In this document: positions 18,422-26,034 of the stretch, piece by piece
Layout of the letters: each line of letters starts with the position of its first letter
Position numbering within the stretch: the stretch's first letter is position 1
Assembly: GCA_047600785.1 (NCBI GenBank)
Contig: JASGKH010000002.1
Span: forward strand, 62,001-126,000
Source: Breznakibacter sp047600785
GTDB taxonomy: Bacteria; Bacteroidota; Bacteroidia; Bacteroidales; Marinilabiliaceae
Reading direction: 5' to 3'
DNA: 64,000 bases
Notes under the pieces: model-generated
What the model saw: the letters and a program-made list of their open reading frames with translations, nothing else
Told to the model about the DNA's origin: nothing
Databases searched by the model: none
Translations under genes and position numbers: made by a program

Positions 18422-20170
18422 ATGTATATGAACATTGTCAGAAATATATGGGCGGGCCTGCTGATTTTTGCGTCCGTCACCGCTTGCGAACAGGGTATCG
18501 ACTCTATTTCGCACGTTGCCCCGGGAAACGATGAATCGGTTCCCGTGATCACCGTCAGTGCCCCCACGGCGGGCTATGAGATTAAGGTGCCCAACCTGGA
18601 GGCTACCGTGAGCGTCAGCATGGAGGTCACTGACGATATTGAACTTCAGTCGGTAACCCTTTCGCTGGACGGAACGGTGGTGAAGACATACAGTGCGTTC
18701 AGGGATTACCGTCGCCTGGTGGTCGACACGGTTATCGGCGGCATCGTGAACGGCGACCATACGTTGACCATTAAGGCCACCGACCTGGACGGTAAGAGCA
18801 CCACGTCGAACGTGGCGTTCTCCAAAGTGTCTCCTTACACCAAACAGTTCGACGGCGAAATGTTCTACATGCCGTTCGATGGTGATTTGATGGAGATGAT
18901 CAGTTTCCAATATGCCACGAAGGTGGGATCGCCCACGTTTGCCGATGGCGGTATCCTGGGCAGTAAGGCCTATGCAGGTGCTACCGACGGTTATCTGACC
19001 TTCCCGCTCGACGGACTGGGCACTCCCGAATTTAGTGCGGCCTTCTGGTGCAAGATCAATGCATCGCCCGACCGGGCCGGTGTCCTGAACGTAAGTCCCG
19101 CAGGTGAGGATCGTACCAAGGGGTTCCGCATCTTCCGCGAAGGGGGTGCGTCGCTTCAGCGCTTTAAGCTGAACGTGGGAACGGGTACGGGCGAAACGTG
19201 GAACGATGGCGGCGAACTGGATGCCACTACGGGTGAATGGGTCCATCTGGCTTTTACCATATCGGGGACCAAATGTGCCATTTATTTTAATGGTGCATTG
19301 ATCCGGGAGGTGGACAATACGGGCATTGACTGGACGGGCTGTACGTTGTTGTCCATCGGGTCGGGCATGCCGAACTTTGCCTATTGGGATCACAAGTCCG
19401 ATTTGAGCCAGTACGATGAGCTGAGGCTTTTCGACAAGGCGTTGAGCGCGTCGGAGATCCAGGCCATCATCGCACATGACTCGCCTTATGTGCCCAAGTA
19501 CACCGGCGAGGTGTTCTACATGCCGTTCGATGGCAATAATAAAGAGTTGGTCAGCAATACCGAGGCGTCGAAAGTGGGGTCACCTTCTTTTGCATCGGGC
19601 AAAAAGGGACAGGCTTACGTGGGCGCGGCCGATTCGTATCTCACATTTCCTGCCGATGGGTTGAAGGGCGGCGCATTCAGCGCCGTGTTCTGGACCAGGG
19701 TCAATGCGACGCCCGACCGTGCCGGCATATTGGTCATGGGGCCTCCCGATGTGGAAAATGCGGGCTATCCTGCCACCCAGAATCTGCGCACCAGTGGTTT
19801 CCGCTTTTTCCGCGAAAATGCTTCGGGCATGCAGCGGTTTAAACTGAACGTGGGCGACGGCACGGCCGATACATGGGTTGATGGCGGGGCGTCGGCCGAT
19901 GTGGATCCGTCTGCGGGCGAGTGGGAGCATATGGCGTTCACCGTTTCGGGAACCCGGGCGGTGGTGTACATCAACGGGGAAATCGCCAAGGAGGTCTCGA
20001 TCGCCGGGATTGACTGGACAGGCTGCGACCTGCTGAGCATCATGTCGGGCGCGCCGAGGTTCACCGAATGGAACCATCTGTCCGATCTGGGCATGATGGA
20101 TGAGCTCCGCATATTCAATAAAGAGCTGAGCCAGGCCGAAGTACAGGCCATCATGGCCGATGAGCAATAG
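18422..20170 (+). CDS. Surface lipoprotein with two LamG-type (concanavalin-like) domains
   Basis: About 582 residues; ATG 18422 (or 18428) fits the signal peptide, lipobox SVTAC. An upstream ATG at 18383 overlaps the previous stop and is less likely. After an Ig-like N-terminal domain (residues ~40-135) come two homologous LamG-like modules, residues ~143-350 and ~359-580, each starting with EMFYMPFDG / EVFYMPFDG and ending ELRLFDKALSASEIQAI / ELRIFNKELSQAEVQAI. Their strong similarity shows an internal duplication. In the position after SusD such lipoproteins are surface glycan-binding proteins (SusE/F-like role); a LamG module can bind carbohydrate, so binding of the PUL glycan is likely but not shown. 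The stop is followed four bases later by repeat A3. Confidence 0.85.
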   Translation: MYMNIVRNIWAGLLIFASVTACEQGIDSISHVAPGNDESVPVITVSAPTAGYEIKVPNLEATVSVSMEVTDDIELQSVTLSLDGTVVKTYSAFRDYRRLVVDTVIGGIVNGDHTLTIKATDLDGKSTTSNVAFSKVSPYTKQFDGEMFYMPFDGDLMEMISFQYATKVGSPTFADGGILGSKAYAGATDGYLTFPLDGLGTPEFSAAFWCKINASPDRAGVLNVSPAGEDRTKGFRIFREGGASLQRFKLNVGTGTGETWNDGGELDATTGEWVHLAFTISGTKCAIYFNGALIREVDNTGIDWTGCTLLSIGSGMPNFAYWDHKSDLSQYDELRLFDKALSASEIQAIIAHDSPYVPKYTGEVFYMPFDGNNKELVSNTEASKVGSPSFASGKKGQAYVGAADSYLTFPADGLKGGAFSAVFWTRVNATPDRAGILVMGPPDVENAGYPATQNLRTSGFRFFRENASGMQRFKLNVGDGTADTWVDGGASADVDPSAGEWEHMAFTVSGTRAVVYINGEIAKEVSIAGIDWTGCDLLSIMSGAPRFTEWNHLSDLGMMDELRIFNKELSQAEVQAIMADEQ

Positions 20171-20173
20171 GGC

Positions 20174-20253
20174 GGCCTCCCGTTCCTTTTAAAGGAGGGG
20201 TGCCTATACAGTGGGCTTTCCTGTCCGTTCCTTATGGAGGGACAGGGGAGGCC
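20174..20253. repeat. Dispersed repeat family A, diverged copy A3 (80 bp)
   Basis: Starts GGCCTCCCGTTCC, contains AAAGGAGGGGTGCC and ACAGTG, ends GGACAGGGGAGGCC. Same layout as copies A1 and A2 but shorter and diverged; the terminal bases are still inverted repeats. It lies between two genes of the same operon, so it is transcribed as an intercistronic hairpin. Confidence 0.78.
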
Positions 20254-20299
20254 ATTGTTTGCGTGGCCGTGCAAAATCGATATATATAGCCTTTTTACC

Positions 20300-22285
20300 A
20301 TGAGTAAGTTCCGTGCAATACGTCTTTTTTTGTTTGTTGTGTTGGTGGTTGCGGGGGCATCGTGCAAGGACGACGGTTCATCCCACGATCCCGGCCCGTT
20401 GCTGTTGGTGTCGGTAAGCGTAGGGTCCAAAACGTTGTCGCTTGACCAGGCCAGCACCGGTGTCGCCCTTGATAAACCTGTGGTGCTCTGGTTCGATGAT
20501 GTGCTGGATACGGCCACCGTAAAGGCTAACATCGTATTGTCCGGCGCGTCGGGAAGCCCTGTCCCGGTATCCCTGTCCTATCTGGATGGAAACAAAGCGG
20601 TGTCGATGCTTCCGTACATCCCGCTGGACGAGGATGCGGACTACCGTTTGCATGTGGGTGCGGGATTGAGGGGGCAGCAGAAAGAGGTGTTCGATGGGGC
20701 AGAGGTGCTGTTCAGTACTTTGTTGATGCCGCTGGCGCTCCAATCGGTCACCATCGATGCGCAAACGTACCATGCGACGGTCAGGATGCAGAACGTGGCA
20801 TTGAAACCGGCCATTGTCCTGGCGTTTTCGCACCAGGTGTCGCCAGTCCAGGCGTTGCAGCATGTCAGGCTATCTTCGGCACAGGGCGGTCAGGCGCTGG
20901 AAGTGTTGCAAGCGTCGGCCGACGGCGTGGTGACGTTGCAGCCGGTTGCCGGTTTGCAGGGATTGGTAAAACTGACGCTGACGGTCGACGATGGGTTGGT
21001 GTCGGTCGGCGGAAATGCTTTTCCGGGCTTTGAAGGGAGTTTTTATACCATGCCAAGTCCCGAACCGTTGTTCCCGGTTATCTCTGACGATGAACTGCTC
21101 ACGTTGGTGCAACGCCAAACCTTCAAATATTTTTGGGATTTTGCGCACCCGGCGAGCGGTATGGCTCGAGAGCGTGATACGTCGGGCGATGTGGTCACCA
21201 CTGGCGGCACGGGCTTTGGCCTTATGGCCATTGTGGTGGGCATGGAACGCGGCTTTATCACCCGGAGCGAAGGGGTGGCACGGCTTCGGAAGATTATCGG
21301 TTTCCTGTCTGCGGCCGACCGTTTTCACGGTGCCTGGCCGCATTGGCTGAATGGTTCCACGGGCAAGGTGCAGCCGTTCAGTACTTATGACGATGGCGGC
21401 GATTTGGTGGAAACGTCATTTTTGGTGGCGGGCATGTTGGCCGTCAGGCAGTACCTTGATCCGTCGTCGGTTGACGAACAAGCGATGATCGACGAGATCA
21501 ACACGCTTTGGAACGGCGTGGAATGGGACTGGTACACACGCGGCGGCGAAAAGGTGCTTTACTGGCACTGGTCGCCCAACCATGCGTGGGCCATGAACCA
21601 CAAAATACAGGGCTATAACGAGGCGCTGGTTACTTATGTCCTGGCGGCGGCGTCCGGCAGCTACGGCATCGGTGCCGACGTTTACAAGAGCGGCTGGGCG
21701 TCCGGCGGTGGTATTGTCAATGGTAAGCCGTTTTACGGGATTATCCTTCCGGTGGGATACGATTATGGCGGGCCGTTGTTCTTTGCCCACTATTCGTTCA
21801 TGGGGCTCGACCCGCGCAACCTGTCCGATGCCTATGCCGATTACTGGACGCAAAACGTGGCCCATTCGCTGATAAACCGTGCGCATTGCGTCAACAACCC
21901 CAATGGGTATGTGGGCTATGGGGCATCGTGCTGGGGCCTGACGGCCAGTGACAACCACCAGGGCTATTCGGCCCATTCACCGACGAACGATTTGGGCGTG
22001 ATCAGTCCCACGGCGGCCGTTTCGTCCATGCCTTACACACCGGTCGAATCGATGGAGGCGCTCCGTTTCTTTTACTATCGGCTGGGCGACCGGCTTTGGG
22101 GGGATTACGGCTTTTACGATGCGTTTCAACTGACCGAAGGGTGGACGGCCGGCTCGTACCTGGCCATTGACCAGGGCCCCATGGTGGTGATGGTCGAAAA
22201 TTACCGTACTGGGCTGCTTTGGAACCTATTCATGACCTGTCCCGAAGTACTGGCAGGCTTAAACAAACTTGGATTTACACATTGA
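20300..22285 (+). CDS. GH144-type endo-beta-1,2-glucanase lipoprotein with N-terminal Ig-like domains
   Basis: 661 residues from ATG 20300 (MSKFRAIRLFLF); a longer frame from 20234 starts inside repeat A3. Lipobox GASC. Residues ~30-250 hold two beta-sandwich modules of the bacterial Ig-like type (LLVSVSVGSKTLSLDQASTG). From ~255 the glycoamylase/GH144 catalytic domain begins: DDELLTLVQRQTFKYFWDFA, FGLMAIVVGMERGFI, GAWPHWLNG, DDGGDLVETSFLVAGML, VEWDWYT, LYWHWSPNHAW, GYNEALVTYVLAAAS, YLAIDQGPMVVMVENYRTGL. Characterised family members from Chitinophaga and Parabacteroides cut beta-1,2-glucan, releasing sophorose or longer oligomers. As a lipoprotein it is likely on the cell surface and performs the first attack. 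Four bases separate it from a second, shorter paralogue. Confidence 0.88.
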   Translation: MSKFRAIRLFLFVVLVVAGASCKDDGSSHDPGPLLLVSVSVGSKTLSLDQASTGVALDKPVVLWFDDVLDTATVKANIVLSGASGSPVPVSLSYLDGNKAVSMLPYIPLDEDADYRLHVGAGLRGQQKEVFDGAEVLFSTLLMPLALQSVTIDAQTYHATVRMQNVALKPAIVLAFSHQVSPVQALQHVRLSSAQGGQALEVLQASADGVVTLQPVAGLQGLVKLTLTVDDGLVSVGGNAFPGFEGSFYTMPSPEPLFPVISDDELLTLVQRQTFKYFWDFAHPASGMARERDTSGDVVTTGGTGFGLMAIVVGMERGFITRSEGVARLRKIIGFLSAADRFHGAWPHWLNGSTGKVQPFSTYDDGGDLVETSFLVAGMLAVRQYLDPSSVDEQAMIDEINTLWNGVEWDWYTRGGEKVLYWHWSPNHAWAMNHKIQGYNEALVTYVLAAASGSYGIGADVYKSGWASGGGIVNGKPFYGIILPVGYDYGGPLFFAHYSFMGLDPRNLSDAYADYWTQNVAHSLINRAHCVNNPNGYVGYGASCWGLTASDNHQGYSAHSPTNDLGVISPTAAVSSMPYTPVESMEALRFFYYRLGDRLWGDYGFYDAFQLTEGWTAGSYLAIDQGPMVVMVENYRTGLLWNLFMTCPEVLAGLNKLGFTH

Positions 22286-22288
22286 ACC

Positions 22289-23653
22289 ATGAACAGATCA
22301 ATCATACTCGCGATCGCAGCCCTGTTGACGGGTGCGTACATGGCGTCGTGCAAAACGGGCGCAAAACCTAAGGCCGATACCTTCGCCGCTGAAACGATGA
22401 CCGACGATTCGTTGTTGAATCTGGTGCAGTACCAAACCTTCCGGTATTTCTGGGATGGTGCCGAACCGACATCGGGCATGGCACGCGAACGTATCCACAT
22501 GGACGGCGTTTATCCGCAGAACGACCAGAACGTGGTTACCTTGGGCGGATCGGGCTTTGGTGTCATGGCCATTCTGGTGGGCATTGAACGTGAGTTCATT
22601 TCGCGTGGCGAAGGCTTTGCCCGTTTGCGGAAAATTGTGGATTACCTGGCCAGGGCCGATCGTTTTCACGGCGCATGGCCGCACTGGCTGAACGGTCCTA
22701 CGGGAAAGGTATGGCCGTTCGGCAAAAAGGATGATGGCGGTGATCTGGTGGAGACGGCTTTCATGGTTCAGGGATTGCTCACCGTGGCCGAATATTTTAA
22801 AGACGGCACCCCGCCCGAAAAGAAATTGTCGGCCGATATCGACAAGCTTTGGCGCGAGGTGGAGTGGGACTGGTATACCCAAGGGAAGGATGTGCTTTAC
22901 TGGCACTGGTCGCCCAATTACGGCTGGGAGATGAACTTTCCCGTGGGCGGCTACAACGAATGCCTGGTGATGTACGTACTGGCGGCGGCATCGCCCACAC
23001 ATCCCATCATGCCAAGCGTGTACCACAAGGGTTGGGCATTGGACGGCTCCATTGCCAAAGACACCGTTTATTACGGCTTGCGTTCGGTGCTTAACTTTTT
23101 TGAGCACGATGACGAACCGACCGGGCCTCTTTTCTGGGCGCACTATTCCTATCTGGGCCTGAACCCCAAAGGGTTGTCCGATAAATATGCCGATTACTGG
23201 ACGTTGAACCGCAACCATGCCCTGATGCATTACAATTATGCGGTGGACAATCCCAAGCACTACAAAGGCTATGGGCCCAAGCAGTGGGGCTTTACCTCAA
23301 GTTATTCGATGGATGGCTATGCGGGCCATATGCCGGGCCAAAGGGACCTGGGCGTTATTTCGCCCACGGCCGCGTTGTCGTCGTTTCCGTACACTCCTGC
23401 CGAGTCGATGCGTTTTTTGAGGTACCTCTATACCGAAGCCGATTCGCTGGTGGGGAAGTACGGCCCGTACGACGCCTACAGCCAGTCGCACAACTGGTAT
23501 CTGCCGCGTTATCTGGCCATTGACCAGGGGCCCATCCCCGTAATGATCGAAAATTACCGTACGGGCTTGCTGTGGAATCTTTTCATGGCACGTCCCGATG
23601 TGCAGGAGGGCCTGAAAAAACTTGGGTTCACTTCAACGATGTGGAAGAAATGA
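22289..23653 (+). CDS. Second GH144-type glucanase lipoprotein (catalytic domain only)
   Basis: 454 residues, lipobox YMASC, and almost entirely the GH144 domain: SLLNLVQYQTFRYFWDGAEP, GFGVMAILVGIEREFI, HGAWPHWLNGPTGKVWPF, DDGGDLVETAFMVQGL, VLYWHWSPNYGWEMNF, YNECLVMYVLAAAS, YLAIDQGPIPVMIENYRTGL. It is clearly homologous to the preceding gene but lacks the Ig-like modules. A pair of this kind often divides the work: an endo-acting surface enzyme and an exo-acting sophorose- or oligomer-releasing periplasmic enzyme (inference from the family; the specificity of each copy cannot be read here). Confidence 0.88.
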   Translation: MNRSIILAIAALLTGAYMASCKTGAKPKADTFAAETMTDDSLLNLVQYQTFRYFWDGAEPTSGMARERIHMDGVYPQNDQNVVTLGGSGFGVMAILVGIEREFISRGEGFARLRKIVDYLARADRFHGAWPHWLNGPTGKVWPFGKKDDGGDLVETAFMVQGLLTVAEYFKDGTPPEKKLSADIDKLWREVEWDWYTQGKDVLYWHWSPNYGWEMNFPVGGYNECLVMYVLAAASPTHPIMPSVYHKGWALDGSIAKDTVYYGLRSVLNFFEHDDEPTGPLFWAHYSYLGLNPKGLSDKYADYWTLNRNHALMHYNYAVDNPKHYKGYGPKQWGFTSSYSMDGYAGHMPGQRDLGVISPTAALSSFPYTPAESMRFLRYLYTEADSLVGKYGPYDAYSQSHNWYLPRYLAIDQGPIPVMIENYRTGLLWNLFMARPDVQEGLKKLGFTSTMWKK

Positions 23654-23693
23654 CGGAATGCGCGGTGGGAGGAAACTTCTTTGGCGTGAAAGA

Positions 23694-23722
23694 GACCTCC
23701 CCTGACCCCTCCAAAGGAGGGG
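23694..23722. repeat. Dispersed repeat family A, half copy A4
   Basis: GACCTCCCCTGACCCCTCC directly followed by AAAGGAGGGG: only the left half of the 87-bp element. It lies in the 167-base gap between the second GH144 gene and the GH43 gene and could fold as a single hairpin. Confidence 0.7.
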
Positions 23723-23820
23723 AACAGGAAACCAATCTGGTCTGGAAACAATCATTTCAAACCATCTGGTATGACAAAACAGAGCCAACACGACGTCGAA
23801 CAAACAATCTAACATCCATG

Positions 23821-25584
23821 AAACTATTTCTCTTGTCGGCCGTGGTATTCAGCATGTTTATATGGCCACCGGCCATATCTGCCCAACGCACGTTTTGCAA
23901 TCCCATCAATATCGATTACGGATACAGCCCCATTCCCGACTTTAGCCAATGGGGCCGTCACCGTGCCACTGCCGATCCGGTGATCGTGAACTATAAAGGC
24001 GATTATTTCCTGTTCTGCACCAACCAGTGGGGGTATTGGTGGAGCGGCGACATGAACAGTTGGACGTTTGTGCCGCGCAAATTTCTCCGTCCGTGGAACA
24101 AAGGCGTGTACGACGAGCTTTGCGCACCTGCCGTCGGTATTGTCGGCGATACGATGCTGGTGTTCGGGTCTACCTATACCAGCCGTTTTTCCGTCTGGAT
24201 GAGCACCAATCCCAGGGGCAACGAGTGGAAACCGTTGGTGGATGAGTTTGGGATTGGCGGTTGGGACCCTGCTTTTTTCACTGACGACGACGGCCGCTTT
24301 TACATGTATAACGGCAGTAGCAATAAGTTTCCGTTGTACGGCATCGAACTGGACCGCCAAACCATGTCGCCCGTGGGCACCCGGAAGGAGATGTACCTGC
24401 TGGAACCGTGGCGTTACGGCTGGCAACGGTTTGGCGAGCACATGGACAATACGTTCCTTGATCCGTTTATCGAAGGGGCATGGATGACCAAACATAACGG
24501 CAAATACTATCTGCAATATGGTGCGCCTGGCACTGAATTCAGCGGTTATGCCGATGGCGTGGTCGTGGGGGGTTCACCTCTTGGGCCGTTCGTCCCGCAG
24601 TCCGATCCGTTGAGCATGAAGCTGGGCGGTTTTGCGCGCGGGGCCGGGCATGGCGCCACGTTTACCGACAACGACGGCAATTACTGGCACGTCAGCACGG
24701 TGATGTTAAGCGTGAAAAACAACTTTGAGCGGCGCATCGGTATCTGGCCTGCCGGTTTCGATGCCGATGACGTCATGTGGTGTAACACTGCCTTTGGCGA
24801 TTACCCGCTTTATTTGCCCGGAAAGTCGCCCGACGGCAAAAGGTTCCGCCCCGAATGGTCCCTGCTCAATTACAAGAAGCCCGTCGACGTATCGTCGACT
24901 TATGGCAGCTATACGGCTAACCATGCCAACGACGAGAACATGAAGACTTATTGGTGCGCGGCCTCCGGCAATAAGGGCGAATGGATACAATCCGACCTGG
25001 GGCAGATATCGTGGGTGCATGCCGTACAAATAAACTATGCTGACCAGGATGTGTCGTTTCCCGCCGAAATGGATACGGTGTTTCTGGGCAAAACGCTTGG
25101 CCTTTGCCACCGGTACAAGTTATATGCCTCGACGGACGGCAAGCGTTGGACGGTGATTGTCGATAAAAGCCGGAACAAGACCGATGTGCCGCACGAATAC
25201 GTTGAACTGCCGGATGCCGTGAAAGCCCGTTACATCAAGCTTGAAAACATTACCATGCCTGCTGGTAAGTTTGCATTGAGCGGGTTGCGCGTGTTTGGGA
25301 CCGCCAACGTGCCCAAACCCGGTATTCCCGGTCCGTTTGTGGTGTTACGCACCGAAAAAGATAAACGAAGCGCGTGGATCCGCTGGAAACCAGTGGACAA
25401 TGCGTACGCTTACAATATTTACTACGGTACCCGTCCCGACAAGCTTTACAACTGCATCATGGTGCACGATGCCAACGAATATTGGTTCAAAGGCATGGAT
25501 TTGCAAAAAACATACTATTTCAGCATCGAAGCCATTAACGAGGCAGGTGTATCCGATCGGTCGGAGGTGCTGAAGGTGGAGTGA
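23821..25584 (+). CDS. GH43-like glycosidase with discoidin (F5/8 C) and fibronectin III domains
   Basis: 587 residues from ATG 23821, which opens a standard signal peptide (MKLFLLSAVVFSMF... AISAQ); the frame runs further upstream through the previous gene and repeat A4 but that part is not coding. The five-bladed propeller of clan GH-F is visible with its three acidic residues: Asp52 in ATADPVIV, Asp149 in GGWDPAFFTDDDG and Glu218 in PFIEGAWMTKHNGKYYL. Residues ~360-495 form a discoidin-like carbohydrate-binding sandwich, and the end is a fibronectin III module (SAWIRWKPVDNAYAYNIYY). GH43 enzymes usually remove arabinose or xylose; in a beta-glucan PUL it may take off side groups or have an unusual specificity. 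Secreted, periplasmic or surface; no lipobox. Confidence 0.82.
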   Translation, partial: KLFLLSAVVFSMFIWPPAISAQRTFCNPINIDYGYSPIPDFSQWGRHRATADPVIVNYKGDYFLFCTNQWGYWWSGDMNSWTFVPRKFLRPWNKGVYDELCAPAVGIVGDTMLVFGSTYTSRFSVWMSTNPRGNEWKPLVDEFGIGGWDPAFFTDDDGRFYMYNGSSNKFPLYGIELDRQTMSPVGTRKEMYLLEPWRYGWQRFGEHMDNTFLDPFIEGAWMTKHNGKYYLQYGAPGTEFSGYADGVVVGGSPLGPFVPQSDPLSMKLGGFARGAGHGATFTDNDGNYWHVSTVMLSVKNNFERRIGIWPAGFDADDVMWCNTAFGDYPLYLPGKSPDGKRFRPEWSLLNYKKPVDVSSTYGSYTANHANDENMKTYWCAASGNKGEWIQSDLGQISWVHAVQINYADQDVSFPAEMDTVFLGKTLGLCHRYKLYASTDGKRWTVIVDKSRNKTDVPHEYVELPDAVKARYIKLENITMPAGKFALSGLRVFGTANVPKPGIPGPFVVLRTEKDKRSAWIRWKPVDNAYAYNIYYGTRPDKLYNCIMVHDANEYWFKGMDLQKTYYFSIEAINEAGVSDRSEVLKVE

Positions 25585-25589
25585 GGGAA

Positions 25590-25702
25590 GGAGAAAAGTG
25601 CCAGAGAGGCAGAAGAAGTTTTTAGTGGTTAGTAGCCAGTATTTAGTAGCTTCTTCAAAAGGTTTACGGCTAAAAGCCAACAACTGGAAACTCCAAACAG
25701 CA
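25590..25702. repeat. Dispersed repeats, families C and D
   Basis: GAAAAGTGCCAGAGAGGCAGAAG (family C) is followed by a stretch with AGCTTCTTCAAAAGG and GGCTAAAAGCCAACAACTGG. The second part, here called family D, recurs with variation at 37020-37085, 45440-45560 and 48600-48660, always right after a C copy. Confidence 0.6.
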
Positions 25703-25789
25703 GACCTCCCCCGGCCCCTCCGAAGGAGGGGTGCTGTTACGTACAGTGCGATTTCTGGTTCCCCTCCTGTGGAGGGGTTAGGGGAGGTC
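25703..25789. repeat. Dispersed repeat family A, full copy A2 (87 bp)
   Basis: Aligns end to end with A1 at 9990-10076: same length, GACCTCCCCCGGCCCCTCC at the left, ACGTACAGTGCG in the middle, GGGGTTAGGGGAGGTC at the right, with about ten substitutions by eye. Confidence 0.85.
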
Positions 25790-26034
25790 ATTTCTAAGAA
25801 AGTGCCAGAGAGGAGTACAAGAGTGCAAAAGATCAAAAGGAAGAGAGTAGGAAAGCAGAAGCAGTGCTTGGCGGCTTCTGTAGCAGAAGGCTAAAAAACT
25901 GCGGTCTCTGTGTGAAACATCCTAAATGGAAAGGGTACAGAGTCGATCTTAATATTAACAGATGAAAGTTAATAGCTGACAGCTTTTTTAGTGCCGGAAG
26001 CCGGGCAATGTTTAAAATACAAATACCATATGTT

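Larger units (their letters stand above)
25585..26034. other. Composite repeat region between GH43 and GH3 genes
   Basis: Order: C, D, A2, C (25797-25850), D (25850-25905), then a short B-like word (ACTGCGGTCTCTGTGTGAAAC). After 25920 about 110 bases of ordinary sequence lead to the GH3 start; no clear promoter box was found there, so GH3 may be read from the upstream operon. Confidence 0.65.
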
